Source of the DNA: Pontivivens marinum | Lineage (GTDB): Bacteria > Pseudomonadota > Alphaproteobacteria > Rhodobacterales > Rhodobacteraceae | DNA length: 64,000 nt | NCBI RefSeq assembly: GCF_900231835.1 | Contig: NZ_OCTN01000002.1 | Location: 186,001 to 250,000, forward strand | Reading direction: 5' to 3' | Part shown: piece after piece, positions 8,434 to 16,937 of the stretch | Position numbering within the stretch: position 1 is the stretch's first letter | How the letters are laid out: the number at the start of each line of letters is the position of its first letter | Notes under the pieces: model-generated | What the model was told of the DNA's origin: nothing | Databases searched by the model: none | The model's input: only the letters and a program-made list of their open reading frames with translations | Position numbers and translations under genes: made by a program

Positions 8434-9116
8434 GGCGTCAGGGCCGCGCGGCGCGCCTTGCTGCGCGACCAGCCGCACCAATCGCCCGTTCGCCCCTAGA
8501 CGTGGAGGCGCTGACCCATGACGGCCTGCAAGCCGGACAGGGGCGCACCGCGCTGATCGTGTGCGGTGCATTGGCGCGCGAAATCCTCGCCGTGAACCGT
8601 GCCAACGGGGCAGATCATTTTACCCTGCGCTGCTTGCCTGCGATCCTGCACAATCATCCTGACAGGATAGCACCTGCGGTGGAGCATGAAATCCTGCGCG
8701 CAAAATCAGAGGGTTATGCGGATATCTTCGTGCTCTATGCCGATTGTGGAACCGGCGGCGCGCTGGACATAGTCTGCGAACGGCACGACGTGACCCGCAT
8801 TCGTGGACCGCACTGCTACGCCTTTTTCGAAGGGGTTGAAATGCAGGCCGCGCGTGAGGAAGTCACGGCCTTCTACCTAACCGATTTCCTCGCACGGCAA
8901 TTCGATACCTTCGTCACACGGCCACTCGGGTTACAGCAACACCCTGAATTGCGAGAGATGTATTTCGGCAATTACGAAACCCTCGTCTATCTGGCGCAAA
9001 CCGATGATGACGCTCTGACGCAGAAGGCAAAAAGCGCCGCCGAAACGCTGGGATTGCGGTTCGAGCGGCGCTTTACCGGCTATGGCGAATTGGCCACGGC
9101 CCTAGCAGGGTTTTAA
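8430..9116 (+). CDS. DUF1638 protein, likely accessory to the corrinoid methyl-transfer group
   Basis: 228 residues with the DUF1638 features LIVCGALAREILAVNR, LHNHPDRIAPAVEHEI, DIFVLYADCGTGGALD and GPHCYAFFEG. DUF1638 proteins recur beside corrinoid methyltransferases in methanogens, clostridia and Rhodobacterales; a role in corrinoid or pterin methyl transfer is suspected but unproven. The first 25 residues (RRQGRAARLAARPAAP) are basic and low complexity. Here it is separated from bmt and the corrinoid gene by three unrelated small genes. ATGA overlap with the YbjQ gene. Confidence 0.88.
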   Translation: MRRQGRAARLAARPAAPIARSPLDVEALTHDGLQAGQGRTALIVCGALAREILAVNRANGADHFTLRCLPAILHNHPDRIAPAVEHEILRAKSEGYADIFVLYADCGTGGALDIVCERHDVTRIRGPHCYAFFEGVEMQAAREEVTAFYLTDFLARQFDTFVTRPLGLQQHPELREMYFGNYETLVYLAQTDDDALTQKAKSAAETLGLRFERRFTGYGELATALAGF

Positions 9117-10076
9117 TCAGCGCCAGAAACGTTGACCCACGGTATCGGGCAGATCGCCATACATGTCCGCAACTTGCTCACCATAACCATTATAGAGCTG
9201 GGTGGGGATGCGCTCATCTGTGCCCAGAACCCGCTCGGTCGCTTGGCTCCAACGGGGGTGCGGCACCTCGGGGTTTACGTTGGCCCAGAAGCCATATTCG
9301 TTATCGGCCAGTTCCTCCCAGAAGCTTACAGGCTGTTCATTCGTGAACTCGATCCGGTCGATGGATTTGATGGATTTAAAGCCGAATTTCCACGGCGTGT
9401 GCAGGCGCATTGGCGCACCGAACTGCTTGTGCAGCTCCTTGCCATAGGCACCCACCACCATGAAGGACAGGTCGTTCATGGCCTCATCCATGGTCAGCCC
9501 CTCGGTATAGGGCCACGGCCACCATGTTGCGCGCTGTTCGGTCGCGACATCCGGGTCGAGGAAGGTCTGGAACTTTACATGGGTCGCGCTGCTCAGCGGC
9601 TTTGCCATTTCGATCAAGCGGGCGAGGGGGAAGCCCGTCCACGGCGCAACCATCGACCATGCCTCAACGCAGCGATGACGATAGATGCGATCCTCCAGCG
9701 CGACACGGCCCAACAGGTCGTCCATGTCGATCTGGAATTCCTCCTCGACCAAACCGGCAATGGTGATTTTCCAGCCGCTAACATCCAGTTGCTGCGCCTC
9801 CTCGGAAATCCGTTTCGAGGAGCCAAATTCGTAATAATTGTTGTAGGTGGAGTTCGTCACCTCACCCGTTACTGGCCGACCGGCATCCGCATAGGCAGGA
9901 TTCTGTGCGCCGGACAGTTCCGAAACACCCGGTTCCGCACGTCCGCGACCGGGCATGGCCAACAGGCCTGCACCCATGCCCATTCCCGCTAACAGGCTGC
10001 GACGGTTGAGAAAAACATGCTCAGGCGTGACCATGGATTCTGAAATTGCCCATGATGGGCGACGATGGTAGTGCAT
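9117..10076 (-). CDS. msrP: Periplasmic methionine sulfoxide reductase, molybdenum catalytic subunit
   Basis: 319 residues; YedY/MsrP family. It reduces oxidised methionine in envelope proteins using a molybdopterin cofactor. A Tat signal, NRRSLLAGMGMGAGLLA (about 24-40), leads to the sulfite-oxidase-type fold; Cys136 in IYRHRCVEAWSMVAPW is the Mo ligand. GAPMRLHTPWKFGFKSIKSI is also typical. MsrP normally works with the haem protein MsrQ, usually encoded next to it; no msrQ is adjacent, but an MsrQ-like gene lies at 54209. Divergent from dctB. Confidence 0.95.
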   Translation of the reverse strand: MHYHRRPSWAISESMVTPEHVFLNRRSLLAGMGMGAGLLAMPGRGRAEPGVSELSGAQNPAYADAGRPVTGEVTNSTYNNYYEFGSSKRISEEAQQLDVSGWKITIAGLVEEEFQIDMDDLLGRVALEDRIYRHRCVEAWSMVAPWTGFPLARLIEMAKPLSSATHVKFQTFLDPDVATEQRATWWPWPYTEGLTMDEAMNDLSFMVVGAYGKELHKQFGAPMRLHTPWKFGFKSIKSIDRIEFTNEQPVSFWEELADNEYGFWANVNPEVPHPRWSQATERVLGTDERIPTQLYNGYGEQVADMYGDLPDTVGQRFWR

Positions 10077-10134
10077 GATATGTTCCTCTCGCGGGCTATG
10101 CTTTGCTCAATAGCTATCAATTACCTCTGATCCA

Positions 10135-10160
10135 CCCCAATCAAAGTTGCTTGATCGGGG
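10135..10160. promoter_or_regulatory. Inverted repeat in the msrP-dctB divergent promoter region
   Basis: CCCCAATCAA (10135-10144) faces TTGATCGGGG (10151-10160), ten positions with one mismatch and a 6-base spacer. It sits between the two divergent genes, 24 bases before the dctB ATG, so it could be an operator or a leader stem. Confidence 0.35.
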
Positions 10161-10183
10161 GGCGATAACTAGGTTTCGTACCA

Positions 10184-11974
10184 ATGAACCAGCGCATTAC
10201 AGACCCGCTATCGGCACGGCTACGTCGTGTTCCACGCACCCAATATGTGTTGGGGGGCATGGCCTTGCTGTTATCCGCGCTGTTGCTATGGGCCAGCTGG
10301 ATCGTGCTGAGCGACCGGTATATGGGCGCGCTGGCCAACCGTGCCTCGGTCCGATCGACGCTATACGCAAACGCTATCGAGTCCGTGCTGAAAACCTATA
10401 CCGTCGCCTCTGCGCTGTTGGCGCAGGATATGCTGCTGCTATCGGCGCTAACGGGCGCGCCATCGCAGCAAACGCGGCTGACCTTGGGCGGGGTGCAGTC
10501 CACAATCGGCGCGCTCAGCCTGTCGCTGTACACGGCCAGCGGCACCTTGGTGGCGGACACGCAGCAGGGCGACGATAAGATCAATCACGGCATTGCCCCC
10601 TATTTCCAACTGGCGCTTGATCAGGATATCTCGGTTTTTGCCACCGTTGCCATTTCGGAGTCGGAGCAGCGGTTTTACTTCGCCCGCCGCATTCAGCAAA
10701 GCGGCACAATTCTGGGCGTCGCCGTGATCGAGGTCGATCTGGCCGGATTGCAGGGCGAATGGGTGGCCAGCGAGGATCAGGTCTTTGTGACCAATGCCGA
10801 GGATTTGATTCTGCTGTCGTCACGGGCCGAATGGCGTTACCGCTCGCTGTCGCCGTTCCTTGATCCACTTTCGGCGCAGGGCTCGGGCCGGTTTGCATTA
10901 CTGCCGATGCTGTCACTTGATCCCAGCCGCGCAGGCCCGCAGGTCGCGATTGATGACGAGGTTTTCCTGCGCATCGACCGTGAGGTTGATTTCCGCGGCT
11001 GGACCGTCACCTATCTGGCCCCAACCTCCGAGGTGAACGAGCGTGTAACCGGCGCCATCGCGATTGAGGTTATGGCAATGGCGCTGCTGGTCGCCTTTGG
11101 CCTGTACATTATATCCCGCCGCATCGCGCGCCGGTCGCTACAACTACAACGCGAGTCCGAAGAACTGCGCGCGCTCAACGTCCGCCTAGGGTCCGAGATT
11201 GAGGAGCGCCTGCGTGTCGAGCAAAGCTTGCAGGAGGCGGAGCAATCGCTGGAACAATCCTCACGCCTTGCCGCCTTGGGCCAAATGTCAGCGGCGGTCA
11301 GCCATGAGCTGAACCAACCGCTGGCCGCGATGCGCACCTATCTGGCGGGCGCGCAATTGCTGATGAAACGGAACCGACCGGAGGAGGCGATGACCTCCTT
11401 CCAACGGATCGATGATCTGATTACGCGGATGGCAACCATCACCAATCAGCTTAAAACCTTCGCGCGCAAGGGGGGCACAGAACTGGCCGCCGTGGATGTG
11501 CGTCGCTCTGTTATGGCCGCTCTGGCGATCATGGCGCCGCAAATCGGGCAGAACCGGATCGAGATCGTCCGCCATATGCCCGACAGCCCCGTCATGGTGC
11601 GCGCCGATACAATGCGGCTGGAACAGGTGTTGATTAACCTGATGCGCAATGCCGCCGATGCGATGCGTGGGCAGCCGGACCCTCGGATCACGATCGAGGT
11701 ATTTTCCGGCCCGAACCTCGCCCGAATACAGGTTCACGACAGCGGCCCCGGCTTCAAAGTCCCCGCCGCTGAATTGTTCGAGCCGTTTTTCACGACCAAA
11801 GCCCCCGGTGAGGGGGTCGGCCTGGGCCTAGCCATTTCCGCAGGCATCGCGCGCGATCTAGGCGGCAGCCTGAACGCCCGAAATGCCAGCGACGGCGGCG
11901 CTGTTTTCGAAATCAGCCTGCCATTGTTGAGAACACCGGAACAGGGGGAACCGGACCATGAGCGAGCAAGATAA
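10184..11974 (+). CDS. Sensor histidine kinase, DctB type
   Basis: 596 residues. Inner-membrane sensor with TM1 near 24-47, a large periplasmic sensing region (about 48-285, double-Cache-like), TM2 near 290-308 (MALLVAFGLYIISRR), a coiled-coil linker, HisKA with SHELNQPLAAMRTYL (His374) and HATPase with GLGLAISAGIARDLGG. This matches DctB, which senses C4-dicarboxylates with DctD. It overlaps the response regulator gene by 17 bases. No dctPQM transporter genes are nearby, so the ligand is not settled by context. Confidence 0.9.
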   Translation: MNQRITDPLSARLRRVPRTQYVLGGMALLLSALLLWASWIVLSDRYMGALANRASVRSTLYANAIESVLKTYTVASALLAQDMLLLSALTGAPSQQTRLTLGGVQSTIGALSLSLYTASGTLVADTQQGDDKINHGIAPYFQLALDQDISVFATVAISESEQRFYFARRIQQSGTILGVAVIEVDLAGLQGEWVASEDQVFVTNAEDLILLSSRAEWRYRSLSPFLDPLSAQGSGRFALLPMLSLDPSRAGPQVAIDDEVFLRIDREVDFRGWTVTYLAPTSEVNERVTGAIAIEVMAMALLVAFGLYIISRRIARRSLQLQRESEELRALNVRLGSEIEERLRVEQSLQEAEQSLEQSSRLAALGQMSAAVSHELNQPLAAMRTYLAGAQLLMKRNRPEEAMTSFQRIDDLITRMATITNQLKTFARKGGTELAAVDVRRSVMAALAIMAPQIGQNRIEIVRHMPDSPVMVRADTMRLEQVLINLMRNAADAMRGQPDPRITIEVFSGPNLARIQVHDSGPGFKVPAAELFEPFFTTKAPGEGVGLGLAISAGIARDLGGSLNARNASDGGAVFEISLPLLRTPEQGEPDHERAR

Positions 11975-13307
11975 ACTGCCCGTCACGATCATCGATGATG
12001 AGGAGGACATGCGCGCCTCGGTCAGCCAATGGCTGGACCTATCGGGCTTTGCCCCGCGCACATTTGACAGCGCGACCGCCGCGCTGGATCAGATCGATCC
12101 TGATTATCCGGGGGTGGTGATTTCCGATGTGCGGATGCCGGGCCTTGATGGGCTGGAGCTGCTGGCGCTGCTTCAAAAAAAGGATCGGACCCTGCCGGTC
12201 ATCATGATTACAGGCCATGGCGACGTGACCATGGCGGTAGAGGCGATGCGCGCCGGTGCATATGATTTCGTGGAAAAACCCTTCGATCCTGAGCGGTTGA
12301 GCGATCTGGTCAACCGCGCCGGTGCCGCCCGCCGCCTGACTATTGATAACCGGCTGCTGCGGCGTGAGCTTGCCGACGGCACTGTTCTATTGCGGCAAAT
12401 CATGGGCGACAGTGCGCCGGTTACACGTCTGCGCGATACGATTCTGGATTATGCCCATGCGGACGCCCCCATCCTGATAACGGGTGAGCGTGGGGCAGGG
12501 CGCAGCCTCGTCGCGCGGGCATTACATGCCGCTGGCCCCCATGCCGGCCATCCTTTTCTGACGCTGAATTGCGCGGCAGAGGCACCGGGCCATATTGAGG
12601 AACGTGTCTTTTCCCCTGACCGGTCGGGTAATCCGCCGCTATTGATCGCTGCGGGGCAGGGCATGGTTGTGCTTGAAAATATCTCCGCTTTACCCGCCCG
12701 CCTACAGGCGCGTTTGGGGCAAACCCTGACCGATGGGAAGATGTCTGACGGCACGCCGATCCGCGCCCGCATCGCGACCATCGCCGATGAGAAGGTCGCG
12801 GATGAAGTCGCCGGCGGCCAATTCTCACCGGGGCTGTATTACGTGCTCAGCGCGTTGGAGATCACAACCCCACCCCTGCGCAGCGTCGGGCAGGATGTGT
12901 TGATGTTGTTCGAACATTACGTGGATCGTTTCGCGCAGGATTACGACACGGCCCGTCCTGATATCGGGGCGGAGGACGCAGCGGCTCTGCTAGAACATGA
13001 CTGGCCGGGCAATCACCGACAGCTCATCAACATTGCGGAACGGTTTGTCCTACGCTCTCGCCAAGGGGCCAGCGCCGTGCGCGAGGTTCTGGGCGAGGAT
13101 ATTCCCGAACCGACCGAGGCCGCGTCAGAGGCCAAACTGCGCCCGCTCAAGGATCATGTGGAGGCCTTCGAGCGCCTACAGATCGAGGCCGCCCTGCGTC
13201 GCCACCACGGTGCCATTGCGCCGGTAATGGACGAACTGGCCCTGCCGCGACGCACCTTGAACGAGAAGATGGCGAAATACGGTATCAGCCGCACAGATTT
13301 CGTCTGA
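11958..13307 (+). CDS. DctD-type response regulator with degenerate AAA+ domain
   Basis: 449 residues. The receiver domain (1-120) has phosphoacceptor Asp57 in VVISDVRMPGLDG and Lys in DFVEKPFD. An AAA+ region follows, but the P-loop is GERGAGRS rather than GExGTGKE, the GAFTGA loop that contacts sigma-54 is absent (ERVFSPDRSGNPP lies where it should be), and the Walker B reads GMVVLENISALP instead of a DEI motif. DWPGNHRQLINIAERF and a Fis-type HTH (RRHHGAIAPVMDELALPRRT) remain. It probably acts without sigma-54, as known for Rhodobacter NtrC. AAAA+ loss is inferred from motifs only. Confidence 0.88.
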   Translation: MSEQDKLPVTIIDDEEDMRASVSQWLDLSGFAPRTFDSATAALDQIDPDYPGVVISDVRMPGLDGLELLALLQKKDRTLPVIMITGHGDVTMAVEAMRAGAYDFVEKPFDPERLSDLVNRAGAARRLTIDNRLLRRELADGTVLLRQIMGDSAPVTRLRDTILDYAHADAPILITGERGAGRSLVARALHAAGPHAGHPFLTLNCAAEAPGHIEERVFSPDRSGNPPLLIAAGQGMVVLENISALPARLQARLGQTLTDGKMSDGTPIRARIATIADEKVADEVAGGQFSPGLYYVLSALEITTPPLRSVGQDVLMLFEHYVDRFAQDYDTARPDIGAEDAAALLEHDWPGNHRQLINIAERFVLRSRQGASAVREVLGEDIPEPTEAASEAKLRPLKDHVEAFERLQIEAALRRHHGAIAPVMDELALPRRTLNEKMAKYGISRTDFV

Positions 13308-13441
13308 GTGATCCCATGTCGGTAGGGGGCAATGGTCCCCTTACCGGCAGTCGGAACCTTGCAACTGCACGGGATATTGGCGACCTTCGCCGCGATTGTG
13401 GTGCCGCGCCGTGTTGGCCCCAAAACAAAAAGGTCACTCAC

Positions 13442-13912
13442 ATGTCATTGCCCCATCAGCGTACTCTACCTCTGCCGCAGTTGCGTGGCATGATCGGGCA
13501 ACATGTTGGCACCTCCAAATGGTTCGACATTACACAGCCGCTGATCGATGAATTTGCCCGCACCACGCAGGATGAGCAGTTCATTCACACCGATCCTGAG
13601 CGCGCCGCAAACACTCCGTTCGGATCGACAATAGCACACGGTTTCCTAACATTATCTTACCTCGCCGCGATGTCCTATGACGCCGTGCCCGTGGCGCAGG
13701 ATACAGCCATGGGGGTGAATTACGGGTTCGACCGCGTTCGCTTTCTCAGCCCTGTTCCGGCGGGTGCCCGAATCCGCGGACAGTTCACGTTAGATCGGAT
13801 GCAGGAGACGCCGCAGCAGGTCACCTCCCACCATTCCGTCACGGTCGAGATTGAAAATTCAGACAAACCCGCACTGGCCGCAATCTGGATTACACGGGGC
13901 TATTTTGCCTAA
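13442..13912 (+). CDS. MaoC-family (R)-hydratase
   Basis: 156 residues, single hot-dog domain. MaoC hydratases add water to enoyl-CoA. The catalytic Asp and His lie in DEQFIHTDPERA, with FGSTIAHGFLTLSYL after it and YGFDRVRFLSPVPAG near the middle. The start is ATG 13442, preceded by AAAAAGGTC; an upstream frame to 13316 has no support. It begins a plus-strand set of acyl-CoA genes (to 19112), 141 bases before the acyl-CoA dehydrogenase. Confidence 0.92.
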   Translation: MSLPHQRTLPLPQLRGMIGQHVGTSKWFDITQPLIDEFARTTQDEQFIHTDPERAANTPFGSTIAHGFLTLSYLAAMSYDAVPVAQDTAMGVNYGFDRVRFLSPVPAGARIRGQFTLDRMQETPQQVTSHHSVTVEIENSDKPALAAIWITRGYFA

Positions 13913-14053
13913 TTGTTGAGTGTTTTAGTGCGCAGTCACAGGGCAGCCATATAGCAGCCACACCGCAGCCCGCCCCGTACTGCCGCCACGATCCCTCTTG
14001 CCCCTGACCGCACGTCCGGTCAGTCTGCACCAAAATAAAAAGGGGAGAGCGTC

Positions 14054-15286
14054 ATGGATTTGGGCATTACACCACGGGTCAGACCGCTGATCGAACAGGT
14101 GCGCCAGATGGTGCAAACAGATATCAGACCGCTATCGGACGAGTTTCTGTCGCTGGTCGGGTCAACAGGAAACCGCTTCGAATATTCCGAGCGTCAGACC
14201 GAAATTCTGGAAAGCCTGAAGGCACTGGCAAAGTCCAGAAACCTGTGGAATTTCTGGCTGACGGATAGCGAAAAGGGCTACGGTCTCAGCACCGTTGAAT
14301 ATGCCTATCTGGCCGAGGAAATGGGCAAGGTTCACCTCGCGGCGGAGGTCTTTAACTGCGCCGCTCCCGATACCGGCAATATGGAGGTGTTCGAGCGTTA
14401 CGGCACGCCCGAGATGAAGGAGCGTTGGCTTAAACCTCTGCTCGACGGTCAGATCCGGTCCGCCTATGCGATGACCGAACCCGACGTTGCCTCCTCGGAT
14501 GCGACCAACATGTCGATGACCTGTGTTCGTGACGGCGAAGACTATGTTTTGAATGGTGAAAAATGGTGGATCAGCGGCGCGGGCGACCCCCGTTGTGCGG
14601 TCTATATCGTCATGGTTTCGACCCCTTCGGATGACCGGCCAAAGCATAGCCAGCACTCGATGGTCGTGGTTCCAGCCGACGCACCGGGCATCGAAATCCT
14701 GCGCGCGATGGAGGTGTACGGCCACGACGACGCCCCCCATGGCCACATGCACATGCGCTTCACCAATGTCCGCATTCCTGCGGATTCCTTGCTGCTGGGC
14801 GAGGGGCGCGGCTTCGAGATTTCGCAGGGGCGCCTGGGACCGGGCCGCATTCACCACTGCATGCGTGCGATTGGCCAGGCCGAGGCTGCGCTGGAACTGA
14901 TGTGTCGCCGCTCCACGCAGCGTGAGGCTTTTGGCAAGCCGCTGGCCCAGCTTGGCGCGAATTTCGACATCATTGCCGAGGCACGGATGAAGATCGAACA
15001 GGCGCGTCTGCTGTGTCTCAAGGCCGCATGGATGATGGATCAGGGTGACCGCCGCGCGGCGGCCCCGTGGATCAGCCAGATCAAGGTTGTGGCACCTCGT
15101 GTCGCCCTGGAAGTCATTGATGAAGCAGTGCAAATGCATGGTGCTGCCGGTATCAGTCAGGACACGCCATTGGCCACAGCATGGACCCATGTGCGGACAC
15201 TACGCCTCGCTGACGGCCCTGATGCTGTGCATCGTCGTCAGGTCGCGCGGGCGGAGCTGAAACCGTATACCAATCAGGCGACCTGA
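14054..15286 (+). CDS. ACAD11-like acyl-CoA dehydrogenase
   Basis: 410 residues; flavoprotein fold. Segments APDTGNMEVFERYG, MTEPDVASSDATNMSM, GEKWWISGAGDPRCA, RGFEISQGRLGPGRIHHCMR and LRLADGPDAVH match the ACAD domain of human ACAD11 closely, closer than ordinary chain-length acyl-CoA dehydrogenases. In ACAD10/11 and the bacterial LvaC this enzyme type acts on a 4-phosphoacyl-CoA, eliminating phosphate after a kinase step. The kinase-like partner is encoded two genes downstream (15930), supporting that role. AAAGGGGAGAG precedes the ATG. Substrate unknown. Confidence 0.92.
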   Translation: MDLGITPRVRPLIEQVRQMVQTDIRPLSDEFLSLVGSTGNRFEYSERQTEILESLKALAKSRNLWNFWLTDSEKGYGLSTVEYAYLAEEMGKVHLAAEVFNCAAPDTGNMEVFERYGTPEMKERWLKPLLDGQIRSAYAMTEPDVASSDATNMSMTCVRDGEDYVLNGEKWWISGAGDPRCAVYIVMVSTPSDDRPKHSQHSMVVVPADAPGIEILRAMEVYGHDDAPHGHMHMRFTNVRIPADSLLLGEGRGFEISQGRLGPGRIHHCMRAIGQAEAALELMCRRSTQREAFGKPLAQLGANFDIIAEARMKIEQARLLCLKAAWMMDQGDRRAAAPWISQIKVVAPRVALEVIDEAVQMHGAAGISQDTPLATAWTHVRTLRLADGPDAVHRRQVARAELKPYTNQAT

Positions 15287-15289
15287 CCC

Positions 15290-15949
15290 TTGCCCGACAG
15301 TGAAATCGTTCTGGTTCGGCACGGGCAGGCCTCGTTCGGATCAGACGATTATGACCGGTTAAGCCCCCTGGGGCATGAGCAATCGCGTTGGCTGGGTGGC
15401 TATATGCACACCCATGCCATGCAGTTTGATCGCGTGTTTCGCGGCTCACTGCGGCGTCATCGTGAAACGGCGCAGGGCATTGCGCAAACATGCGATTTAC
15501 CAGCCGTGGGTGAGGATCCCCGGCTGGACGAATTGCATTTTGAAAGCCTCGCCACGCAGTACATGCGCGCTACCGGCACCGCTGAGCCGCAATCGCGCGC
15601 AGATTTCACCACGATGTTCCCGCGCCTGTTCGAACATTGGGCGCGGGGCGAAATCTCAAATTCTGGAGAGAGTTACGAGGCGTTCTCAACCCGTACACAG
15701 GCCGTAATTGATGCCGCTATTGCGCAGGGTGGTACAACATTGCTGGTTACGTCTGGCGGTGTGATCGGCGTCACCTTGGCGCGCGTGCTGGGGCTGACCC
15801 CCGCAACAACTGCCGACCTGCTCGTCAACATTCATAATGCCAGTCTGCACCGCCTGATTGTTGAGGATGGCCGCTTGCGGTTGTCCCTGTTCAACGCCAG
15901 CCCGCATCTGGACGCAAAGGATCGCCGCCATGCCCGCACCTATATCTGA
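15290..15949 (+). CDS. Histidine phosphatase family protein
   Basis: 219 residues from a TTG start three bases after the dehydrogenase stop. The RHG motif LVRHGQASFG near residue 8 gives the phosphohistidine; Arg and second His appear in FRGSLRRHRETAQG and LLVTSGGVIG. The fold is that of phosphoglycerate-mutase-like phosphatases. It is wedged between the ACAD11-like and the phosphotransferase gene, so its substrate may be one of their phosphorylated intermediates (inference). Its last 20 bases overlap the phosphotransferase start. Confidence 0.85.
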   Translation: MPDSEIVLVRHGQASFGSDDYDRLSPLGHEQSRWLGGYMHTHAMQFDRVFRGSLRRHRETAQGIAQTCDLPAVGEDPRLDELHFESLATQYMRATGTAEPQSRADFTTMFPRLFEHWARGEISNSGESYEAFSTRTQAVIDAAIAQGGTTLLVTSGGVIGVTLARVLGLTPATTADLLVNIHNASLHRLIVEDGRLRLSLFNASPHLDAKDRRHARTYI

Positions 15950-16937
15950 GATTGCACCTTATCTTGAGGCAAATGTCGCTGGTTTTCGCGGCCCGATAAC
16001 CGAGGTTCAGAAAACCGCACAGGGGCAGTCAAACCCGACATTTATTCTAACGGCCAGCAGCGGGAAATACGTGATCCGACGCAAGCCGGATGGCGAGTTG
16101 TTGAAATCCGCCCATGCGGTTGATCGTGAGTTTCGCGTGCTATCCGCGCTGCGCGATACGGACGTGCCAGTGCCTAATGCCCTACATCTATGTGAGGATG
16201 AAAGCGTATTGGGAACAATGTTCTACGTCATGTCCTTCATTCAGGGGCAGAACTGGGTTGACCCCCGCTTAAAGGGGGAAAGCAACGAGATCCGCGCTGC
16301 TGTCTATGACAGTATGAATGCCACCTTGGCCGCGCTGCATTCGGTTGATCCGGCTGCCGTTGGCTTGGAAAATTACGGCCCGCCCGGCAACTATTTTGAG
16401 CGTCAGGTCGGCCGCTGGACCAAGCAATATCGGGCCTCGGAAACGGAAACCCTGAAACCGATGGAGGAGCTGATCGCGTGGCTAGACGCACAAACCCCGC
16501 CAGAGGGCGCGGCCCGTTTGGCACATGGTGATTGGCGTATCGACAACCTGCTATTTGACGGTAGCGGGCAGTGCAATGCGGTGCTGGATTGGGAGCTGTC
16601 AACGCTGGGCCATCCGCTGGCCGATCTTGGCTCGCAGATCATGCAATGGCAATTGCCGCCGGGGGCTGAGGGACGTGGTCTGATGGGGGTTGATCGTGCC
16701 GAATTAGGCATTCCCAGCGACGCCGAATATGCAGAACTTTACGCGAAGCGGGCGGGTTTGAGCGAGGTTCCTGACCTTAACTACCCCGTCGCTTTTGCCT
16801 TTTTTCGAATGGCCGCGATCATTCAGGGCGTGAAAAAACGCGCCTTGGATGGCAACGCCTCTAACCCGGAAGCCGGTTTAAAAATGGGCGCATATGTACC
16901 GATGTTTGCCCAAGCCGCATTGATGAGGATCAAATGA
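15930..16937 (+). CDS. Phosphotransferase, ACAD10/11-type APH domain
   Basis: 335 residues; aminoglycoside-phosphotransferase/choline-kinase fold. Conserved: GQSNPTFIL and KYVIRRKPDGELLKSAHAVDREFRVL in the N-lobe, HGDWRIDNLLFD (Brenner motif with catalytic Asp) and VLDWELSTLGHPLADLG (metal-binding). This is the same subfamily as the N-terminal domain of human ACAD10/11 and bacterial LvaA, which phosphorylate 4-hydroxyacyl-CoA. ATG 15930 chosen because upstream residues are out of family. ATGA overlap with the next gene. Confidence 0.92.
   Translation: MPAPISEIAPYLEANVAGFRGPITEVQKTAQGQSNPTFILTASSGKYVIRRKPDGELLKSAHAVDREFRVLSALRDTDVPVPNALHLCEDESVLGTMFYVMSFIQGQNWVDPRLKGESNEIRAAVYDSMNATLAALHSVDPAAVGLENYGPPGNYFERQVGRWTKQYRASETETLKPMEELIAWLDAQTPPEGAARLAHGDWRIDNLLFDGSGQCNAVLDWELSTLGHPLADLGSQIMQWQLPPGAEGRGLMGVDRAELGIPSDAEYAELYAKRAGLSEVPDLNYPVAFAFFRMAAIIQGVKKRALDGNASNPEAGLKMGAYVPMFAQAALMRIK

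Noticed and set aside
14162-15190. 342-codon minus-strand open frame
   Set aside because: Antisense of the ACAD11-like dehydrogenase; no family features on this strand.
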